A stretch of 5,941 nt of DNA. Source: Anaerolineales bacterium (GTDB lineage Bacteria > Chloroflexota > Anaerolineae > Anaerolineales > UBA6663). Position 1 is the stretch's first letter, and every line of letters starts with the position of its first letter. The notes under the pieces were generated by a model. The model was given only the letters and a program-made list of their open reading frames with translations, was not told where the DNA came from and searched no databases. The position numbers and the translations under genes are program-made. The stretch spans positions 1 to 5,941 of the forward strand of contig JAGOBN010000282.1 in NCBI GenBank assembly GCA_017999235.1, given 5' to 3'. Shown here piece by piece: positions 1-5,200 of the stretch.

Positions 1-488
1 GCGCTGGGGTCCTGGCCCAGCTGGTCGTGCAGATAGCGCAGCACGGCCGAGTCGTTCCAATCCATCCACATGCCCAGACGGATTGACTGTTCGGTCTGGA
101 CGGCCGCGAACTTGAGCACGCGCTGTTTGCACAGGGTGACGAAGGGCGCCAGACCGTAGGCCTCGATGTCCTTCTTGGTCTTGAAGCCCAGGTCTTTTTC
201 GACGTTGACCTCCACCCACAAGCCCTGGCAGTCGAAGCCGTTCTGCCAGCGCTCGTCGAAGCCGCGCATGGCTTTGTAGCGCTGAAACAGGTCTTTGTAG
301 GTCCGGCCCCAGGCGTGATGCACGCCCATCGGGTTGTTGGCCGTGATCGGGCCGTCCATGAAGGACCAGGTGGGGCCGCCGGCACGCAGCTGGCGGAGCT
401 TCTCAAAGGCCTGCGTTTCCTGCCACCACTGCAGCGTCTCACGCTCCTGGGCGGGGAAATCCGGATTGGCGGGAACAGGTTGGAACAT
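1..488 (-). CDS. ileS: Isoleucyl-tRNA synthetase (class Ia), N-terminal part, cut by window edge
   Basis: This cytoplasmic enzyme would charge tRNA-Ile with isoleucine. Only the first 162 codons are visible, because the gene runs off the left edge; the editing (CP1) domain, KMSKS loop and anticodon-binding domain are not seen. The visible part is the start of the Rossmann catalytic domain: [15 protein letters not shown], then [15 protein letters not shown] (residues 41-55), then the signature GVHH at 55-58, followed by [18 protein letters not shown], a good match to class Ia IleRS (YKDLFPRYKTMRG in the Thermus type). The usual HxGH signature reads GxHH, and the usual GWDxHGLP reads GFDCQGLW at 84-91. 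The ATG at 488 is preceded by GAGGT six bases upstream, and the protein starts as IleRSs normally do. The gene lies 58 bases after alaX, with no terminator between them, so they are probably one operon under the T-box. A divergent relative with another specificity cannot be excluded from this fragment. Confidence 0.82.
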   Translation of the reverse strand, partial: MFQPVPANPDFPAQERETLQWWQETQAFEKLRQLRAGGPTWSFMDGPITANNPMGVHHAWGRTYKDLFQRYKAMRGFDERWQNGFDCQGLWVEVNVEKDLGFKTKKDIEAYGLAPFVTLCKQRVLKFAAVQTEQSIRLGMWMDWNDSAVLRYLHDQLGQDPS

Positions 489-504
489 AGAAAGACCTCT
501 TTCT
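489..504 (-). promoter_or_regulatory. ileS ribosome binding site inside the loop of a small hairpin
   Basis: Reading toward the ileS start, the bases just before the ATG are AGAAAG-AGGT-CTTTCT. The two 6-base arms are perfect complements and the 4-base loop AGGT is the core of the Shine-Dalgarno element GAGGT (499-495). The ATG follows the second arm directly. The motif supports the chosen ileS start. Whether the weak, A/U-rich stem forms and affects ileS translation is inference. Confidence 0.6.
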
Positions 505-546
505 GACGGCGCTTGGTTTCGCGGCGGGTGCTTCGGACCTAACTTC

Positions 547-1275
547 TCAGCTCTCATCCCCAACGACCACCTCAATCCGCTTATTGATCCGGCCCTTGCT
601 CTTGTAATCCACCACCCGGAGCACGCCGACCTCGCGGGTGTTGGCCACATGGGTGCCGCCGTCGGCTTGCAGGTCCAGGCCCACGATCTCCACCGTGCGG
701 ACCTGGGCGATGCCTTCCGGCAGCCGGTTGATCTTGGTGCGGATCAGGTCCGGGATCTGGAAGGCCTCCGCGCGCGGCAGGCTCCGCACGCGGATCTCGC
801 GCGCGGCCGCGATCTCGGCGTTCACCTTGGCCTCGATCGCCTGCACAAACTCCTGGCGCATGGTCTCAAACTCAAAATCCATCCGGCCGCGCAGCGGCTC
901 CATGTTGCCGCCGGTGACGCTGGCGCCGTAATCCCGGAAGATCACGCCGCACAGGATATGCATGGCCGTGTGGGTCCGCATGAGTTGATACCGGCGTTCC
1001 CAGTCCAAGATGCCGCGCACCCGGCTCCCCACCGCCGGCGGCGCGCCCGCGGGCGAAACCGCGAGTTCATGCCAGATGGCGGCGCCGGCCGCGCGGGTGT
1101 GGGTGACCGCCCAGGTCTGGCCGGGAGCCGCCAGGGTCCCCAGATCACACGGCTGGCCGCCGCCGCCGGGGTAAAACGCGGTGCGGTCGAGGGCCACGGC
1201 CGGCCCGGCCACGGCCGTTACCACGGCTTCAAACTCGCGCACGTAGGCGTCGGTGTGATAGAGCCAGTCGGTCAT
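547..1275 (-). CDS. alaX: AlaX-type alanyl-tRNA trans-editing protein
   Basis: This 242-residue protein resembles the editing half of alanyl-tRNA synthetase without the catalytic part. The family hydrolyses Ser- or Gly-tRNA-Ala in the cytoplasm to prevent mistranslation. The N-terminal beta-barrel-like domain carries the AlaRS/AlaX signature [12 protein letters not shown] (residues 35-46). The C-terminal editing (SAD) domain has the zinc motif HTAMH (H102, H106) and a second motif DGGTH (205-209), followed by VANTREVG. AlaRS editing domains usually have Cys where D205 stands (CGGTH), so the fourth metal ligand is changed here. The length fits the medium AlaX-M class. The ATG at 1275 has an AGGTG ribosome site four bases upstream and lies 15 bases after the T-box terminator's U-run. 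The gene is first in an operon with ileS, so its level should follow the T-box. Confidence 0.88.
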   Translation of the reverse strand: MTDWLYHTDAYVREFEAVVTAVAGPAVALDRTAFYPGGGGQPCDLGTLAAPGQTWAVTHTRAAGAAIWHELAVSPAGAPPAVGSRVRGILDWERRYQLMRTHTAMHILCGVIFRDYGASVTGGNMEPLRGRMDFEFETMRQEFVQAIEAKVNAEIAAAREIRVRSLPRAEAFQIPDLIRTKINRLPEGIAQVRTVEIVGLDLQADGGTHVANTREVGVLRVVDYKSKGRINKRIEVVVGDES

Positions 1276-1285
1276 GCGGCACCTA

Positions 1286-1577
1286 TAAACAAAAATCCCG
1301 CCCCAGATCAGGGACGGGAGCGCACACCCGTGGTACCACCCTGCTAGTCCGCGCCGCGCGCGAACTGCTTTGGTCAGGCGCCATCACGCCTGGGCGCTGG
1401 TATCGGGGCGCAACCCCGGCAGCGGTTACTCAGCCGCGCCGGGCGCTGGCCGTTCACCGCGCGGCTCGGGAAGGATTTTCCATCAGGGCCGCCGATCCGG
1501 CTTGCACCCTGCGCCGCCCTGGGGCGGCGCGCCCGGACTCGCTGGCAGCGGACGCTGACGTACTCGTTTCCGTCGTC
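1286..1577 (-). promoter_or_regulatory. T-box riboswitch leader controlling alaX-ileS
   Basis: T-boxes bind a specific uncharged tRNA and switch a terminator off. Every hallmark can be found by pairing. The Stem I base is GGAA (1571-1568) with UUCC (1472-1469). The next helix is CGUCAG (1560-1555) with CUGAUG (1486-1481), flanked by loop-E AGUA (1564-1561) and GAA. The distal Stem I has AGCGAG (1543-1538), an 8-bp hairpin (1530-1511) and GGUGCAAG (1508-1501), the double T-loop motifs. Stem II is AGCCGCGC (1466-1459) with GCGCGGCU (1439-1432), followed by an S-turn AGUA. The Stem IIA/B pseudoknot is CGCUG (1424-1420) with CAGCG (1399-1395) around a CGGGG/CCCCG hairpin. Stem III is CAGGCG with CGCCUG (1392-1375). 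The T-box core AGGGUGGUACCAC lies at 1342-1330. The tRNA-end contact UGGU (1338-1335) predicts discriminator base A. The best specifier is AUC (Ile) at 1476-1474. Confidence 0.93.
1291..1318 (-). terminator. Intrinsic terminator of the T-box leader
   Basis: CCCGUCCC (1318-1311) pairs with GGGGCGGG (1304-1297) as an 8-bp stem with one G-U pair and a 6-base loop, followed by A and five U (1295-1291). Part of the left arm, CCCGU (1318-1314), can instead pair with ACGGG (1331-1327) at the end of the T-box core. The antiterminator side and the terminator would then be mutually exclusive, as expected for tRNA-dependent antitermination. Confidence 0.88.
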
Positions 1578-1580
1578 GCC

Positions 1581-1600
1581 GGGCCGGCCGCGGCCGGCCC
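1581..1600. repeat. Perfect 20-bp palindrome, all G/C, at the 5' end of the T-box transcript
   Basis: The block is identical to its own reverse complement and contains no A or T. It consists of GGGCCGGCC and its mirror around a central GC-rich core. It falls between the predicted start of transcription and Stem I of the T-box. No U-tract follows on either strand, so it does not look like an intrinsic terminator. It may form a 5' cap hairpin on the leader, be a DNA-binding site, or reflect the strong GGCCGGCC bias of this genome. Confidence 0.75.
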
Positions 1601-1615
1601 ATGAGATTAGGCGGG

Positions 1616-1644
1616 ATTATGCCATACCGCCGGGGCCGGGGCAA
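1616..1644 (-). promoter_or_regulatory. Sigma-70-like promoter with extended -10 for the T-box/alaX/ileS operon
   Basis: The -35 candidate is TTGCCC (1644-1639, 4 of 6 consensus) and the -10 is CATAAT (1621-1616, 5 of 6), separated by exactly 17 bases. The -10 is preceded by TG plus one base (1624-1622), the extended -10 motif. Transcription would start near 1610-1607, about 30 bases before Stem I of the T-box. The site begins 7 bases after the response regulator stop codon. It is predicted from sequence only, but spacing, extended -10 and position agree well. Confidence 0.62.
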
Positions 1645-1650
1645 GCGCCG

Positions 1651-2295
1651 CTACTCCAGCGAGATCAACCCGTGCTGCAGCGCGAACTTAACCAGGCTGG
1701 GCAGGTTATCAATGCCCAGCTTCTCCATCAGCCGGCTGCGGTACGTTTCCACCGTCTTGGGCGAGAGGGAGAGCACCTCGCCCACCTCCACGCTGGATTT
1801 GCCTTCCACCACCAATTGCAGCACTTCGCGCTCGCGCGGCGTCAACGCGCCGAGCGGGTCATGGGCCACGTGCCGGCGCACGTAATCGTCGATGACGGTC
1901 TCCGAAATGACGGGGCTGAGATAGCGCCGGCCGGCATGCACGGTCCGGACCGCTTCCGCCACCAACGCGCCGGCCGAGTCCTTCAGCAAGTAGCCGCGCG
2001 CGCCGGCCTGCAGCGCCCGAAAGACATATTCGGCGGCGCTGTGCATGGAGAGCATGATCACGCGCGTCTCGCCGCCGGCCTCGGTGATCTGGCGCGCGGC
2101 CTCCACGCCGTTCAGCCCCGGCATCGACACATCCAGGATCGCCACGTCCGGCTTCAGCTCCAGCACGCGCCGCACCGCCGCGCGCCCGTCGGCGGCATCC
2201 CCCACCACGCGCAGATCCGGCGCCGTCTCCAGCAGCGCCCGCAGCCCGTCCCGCATCACCGCATGGTCGTCGGCCAGGAAGACTCGAATGATCAT
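1651..2295 (-). CDS. NarL/FixJ-family response regulator
   Basis: This 214-residue DNA-binding regulator is phosphorylated by a partner kinase. The receiver domain (about residues 3-120) has the acidic pair D9/D10, the phospho-acceptor D55 in ILDVSMPGLNG, the switch Ser83 and the conserved K105 in GYLLKD. The C-terminal LuxR-type helix-turn-helix (about 148-209) begins LTPREREVLQLVVEG and carries the recognition segment SLSPKTVETYRSRLMEKLGI. Length and layout are standard for the family. The ATG overlaps the kinase stop codon (ATGA, 2295-2292) and has GGAG eight bases upstream inside the kinase gene, so the two genes are probably translationally coupled. The kinase is therefore its likely partner. 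Its target genes cannot be read from the window. The neighbouring T-box operon has its own promoter, and I see no repeated operator that would link them. Confidence 0.95.
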   Translation of the reverse strand: MIIRVFLADDHAVMRDGLRALLETAPDLRVVGDAADGRAAVRRVLELKPDVAILDVSMPGLNGVEAARQITEAGGETRVIMLSMHSAAEYVFRALQAGARGYLLKDSAGALVAEAVRTVHAGRRYLSPVISETVIDDYVRRHVAHDPLGALTPREREVLQLVVEGKSSVEVGEVLSLSPKTVETYRSRLMEKLGIDNLPSLVKFALQHGLISLE

Positions 2296-5200
2296 CGCTC
2301 CAGCTCCACCGTGAGGCGCGTCCCCTGCCCCGGCGCCGTCTCCACGCGCAGCCGGCCGCCCAGCGCCGCCACCCGCTCGCGAATGTTGATCATGCCCCAG
2401 CCGCCGGCCCCGGAATGGGTTGTCATCCCGTTCGGGTCAAAGCCCGCGCCGGCGTCGGTGATCCGCAGCCGGATCAGGCGCCCTTCAGCTTCCAGCCGCA
2501 CCTCGGCCTGGCGCACCTGGGCGTGCTTGACTACGTTCGTCAAGGCTTCCTGGGCCACCCGAAAGAGCGCGGTCTCGGCCGCCGGCGCGAGGCGCGGCTC
2601 CGGCTCAGCGCCCAGGATCTGGACCGTCAGGCCCGTGCGCTGGCTCAGCTGGTCGCCGTACCAGCGCAGGGTGGCGAGCAGGCCGTAATCATCCAGGACC
2701 GACGGGCGCAGCTCCATCATCACGGTGCGGACCTGGACGATCGTCTCCTGCAGGAGCTGCGTGGCGTCTTCCAGCCGCGCCCCGATGCGCGCCTGCTCCG
2801 CCGGCGGCAGTTGGTTGCGCACCAAGGTCAGGCTGAGGTTCAGGGCGGTCAGATTGGCGCCCACCCGGTCATGCAGCTCGCGGGCCAGGCTCCGCCGCTC
2901 CGCCTCATCCGCCTCGGAGAGCCGGGCGGCCAGGCCGCGCACCTGTTCCCGCTGCTCGGCCACCGACTGGAAGAGGCGCGCGTTGGTCAGTGCCGCCGCG
3001 GCTTGATGGGCCAGGGCCTGGAACAGCGCGATCCGTTCCGGCGCAAAGAAGTCGGCTTGGTCGCTGTATAAATTAAGCGACCCCACCGCCCGCTCTCGGT
3101 TGATCAACGGAAAAGCGGCGCTGGCCTGAAACCCGCTCTGCTGCGTCAGCGTGCGCCACGGCTCCCGCGCCGGCCGCCCCGCCTCCGTGGACAGCACCGG
3201 CGCCCGGCTCCGGATCGCCCGGCCGGTGGGACCATAGCCCTCCGGCGACTCATCCCAGCGCACCCGCAGCTGGCGCGGATAATCCAGCTCCACCGGATAA
3301 TGCGCCACCACTTCCACATGCCCGTCGGGCTCGGCCTCGCCCAGCCACGCCAGCCGCAGGCCAAAAGTCTCCACGCATTGGCGGGTCACGGAGAGCGCCA
3401 CCGCGTGCGGGTCCAGCGACTCGGCCAGCTGGTGGGCTTGGGTGTACAAGGCATTCAGCATGGTGAGCTGCGTTTGGAGCACGACTTCCGCCTGCTTGCG
3501 CGCGGTGATATCCCGGCCCACCCCCACCGCGCCGGCCACCTTCCCCTGGTCATCGTAGATGGGCGAGAGCACCGTCTGGGTGTACGTTTTGCCCGCCGGC
3601 CCATCAGCCGACCAATCATAGGTGACGCGCTCGCCGGCCAGCGCGCGCTGGTTGGCGGCGGCATGCACCGCGCCCGCTTCCGGGCCAAGCACTTCGACCG
3701 CGGTGCGGCCCAGGAAGACCTCCGGCGTCAGGCCGGCGCGCTCCACCCAGCGGCCAAACACGCCGCTGTGCCGGCCGGCCGCATCCAGGGTGAAGACCAC
3801 ATCGTCCATCGATTCAACCAGCGCCCGGTAGCGGGCCTCGCTCGCGCGCAGGGCCGCGCTCTGCCGCAGGGTGGTCTCCAGCAAGCGGGTGTTGCTGAGG
3901 ACCATGGCCACCTGGCCGCCCACCTCGGTGGCGATCTCCACATGCTCCGCCGCAAAGGCGTGCGGCTGGTGGGCGGCCAGGTTAAGCGCCCCAATCAGCT
4001 CGCCGCGCACGACCAGGGGAACCTGCAGATACGCGCGCAGCCCTTCATCCAGCAGCTGCCGCTGGGGGGTGGAGAGGTCCGCCATCGCGGTTAAGTCCGG
4101 CACCAGCACCGGCTGGTCGGCGTGGAAGCGCGTCAGCCGGGCCGGGTCCAGGGGCTGGCGCCGGCCGGCCGGAAGGGCGGTTGGCCCGTCGGTCTGGACG
4201 GCCAGCAGTTCGATCTCGCCGGCCGCATAATCAAACAGGGCCACGCTGGCGCGCTGGCTGCCCGTCAATTCCCGCAGCCGCGCCAGCGTCGTCGCCAGCA
4301 TCACCGCCTGCGAGGTCGCCTGGATGAGATCGCGGTCAATCTGATGCAGATTGCGGAGGCGCTCCAGCGCCAGCCGCCGCGCTTCCTCCGCCTGCTTGCG
4401 TTCGGTGATGTCCAGGGCCAGTCCCTCGATCACCAGGTCGTTATCGCCGTCCAAACGCCCGATCGAGCGGTCCTGCAGCCAGACCCAGCGGCCATGCCGG
4501 CCGCGGAGGCGGTATTCCAGGTCAAAGCCCTGGCCGTGCGCGAACCCGGCGACGGCGGCATCCACCTGGGCCACGTCCTCCGGGTGGATCACATCATGCC
4601 AGAGCATCGGCTGCGCGGTCAGTTCGGCGGGGGTGAAGCCGATGATGGCCGTCGTCTGCGGCGAGTAATACACGCCGCCGCGGGCGGGCGCGAACTGATA
4701 CACGATGGCGGGCGCGTGCTCCACCAGGCGGCGGTAGCGCGCCTCGCTGGCGCGGTGGGCCGCTTCCGCCGCGTTGCGGGCCGTGACATCCTGCACGAGC
4801 ACCTGCACGGCGGGCGCGCCGTCAAAGGTCACCGCGGCGGCCGTCACCTCCACGTCCACCACGCCGCCATCCAGGCGGAGATAGCGGTTTTTCACGGCGC
4901 CGGTCAGCCCGTCCGCCAGCTGGCCGATCCGGGCCTGGGTCTCTTCCCACTCGTCCGGATGCACAAACGCCCGCACCGGCCGGCCGAGCAGTTCGGCCGC
5001 GCTGGCGGCGCCCGTGATCGCGGCGCAGGCCGAATTAGCGAACACCACCTGGCCGGCCTGGTGGATGGCGATGCCCAGCGGGGCCTGCTCCACCAACTGC
5101 CGGTAGCGGGCTTCGCTCTGGCGCAAGGCCGCCTCGGCCTGCACCCGCTCGGTGATATCGCGCTGCAGCGAAATGGAATGCAGCAGCCGGCCGGCCTCAT

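Larger units (their letters stand above)
1276..1650 (-). other. Non-coding regulatory interval between the regulator gene and alaX
   Basis: I see no credible protein gene in these 375 bases on either strand. In reading order the interval holds a promoter (1644-1616), an all-G/C 20-base palindrome (1600-1581), a T-box leader (about 1577-1286) with its terminator (1318-1291), and the alaX ribosome site (1284-1280). No intrinsic terminator with a U-tract is visible for the two-component operon that ends at 1651, so some readthrough into the leader is possible. Confidence 0.85.

Noticed and set aside
334..1347. Plus-strand open frame (337 codons) opposite ileS and alaX
   Set aside because: It spans two clear minus-strand genes and part of the T-box, with low-complexity His/Ala/Gly composition and no recognisable motif.
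1474..1492. Ala (GCN) specifier for the T-box, expected if it sensed tRNA-Ala for alaX
   Set aside because: No GCN triplet lies between the loop-E GAA and the basal UUCC. Only AAU or AUC can be read there.
1370..1558. Small plus-strand open frame (62 codons) opposite the T-box
   Set aside because: Its whole length is explained by paired T-box stems on the minus strand, and it has no ribosome site or conserved motif.
1581..1600. Palindrome as an intrinsic terminator of the two-component operon
   Set aside because: No U-tract follows on either strand, there is no unpaired loop of normal size, and the promoter for the next operon lies before it.
1672..2688. Plus-strand open frame (338 codons) opposite the regulator and kinase end
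   Set aside because: It is antisense to well-supported receiver, HTH and HATPase domains, and its composition is typical of a GC-rich shadow.
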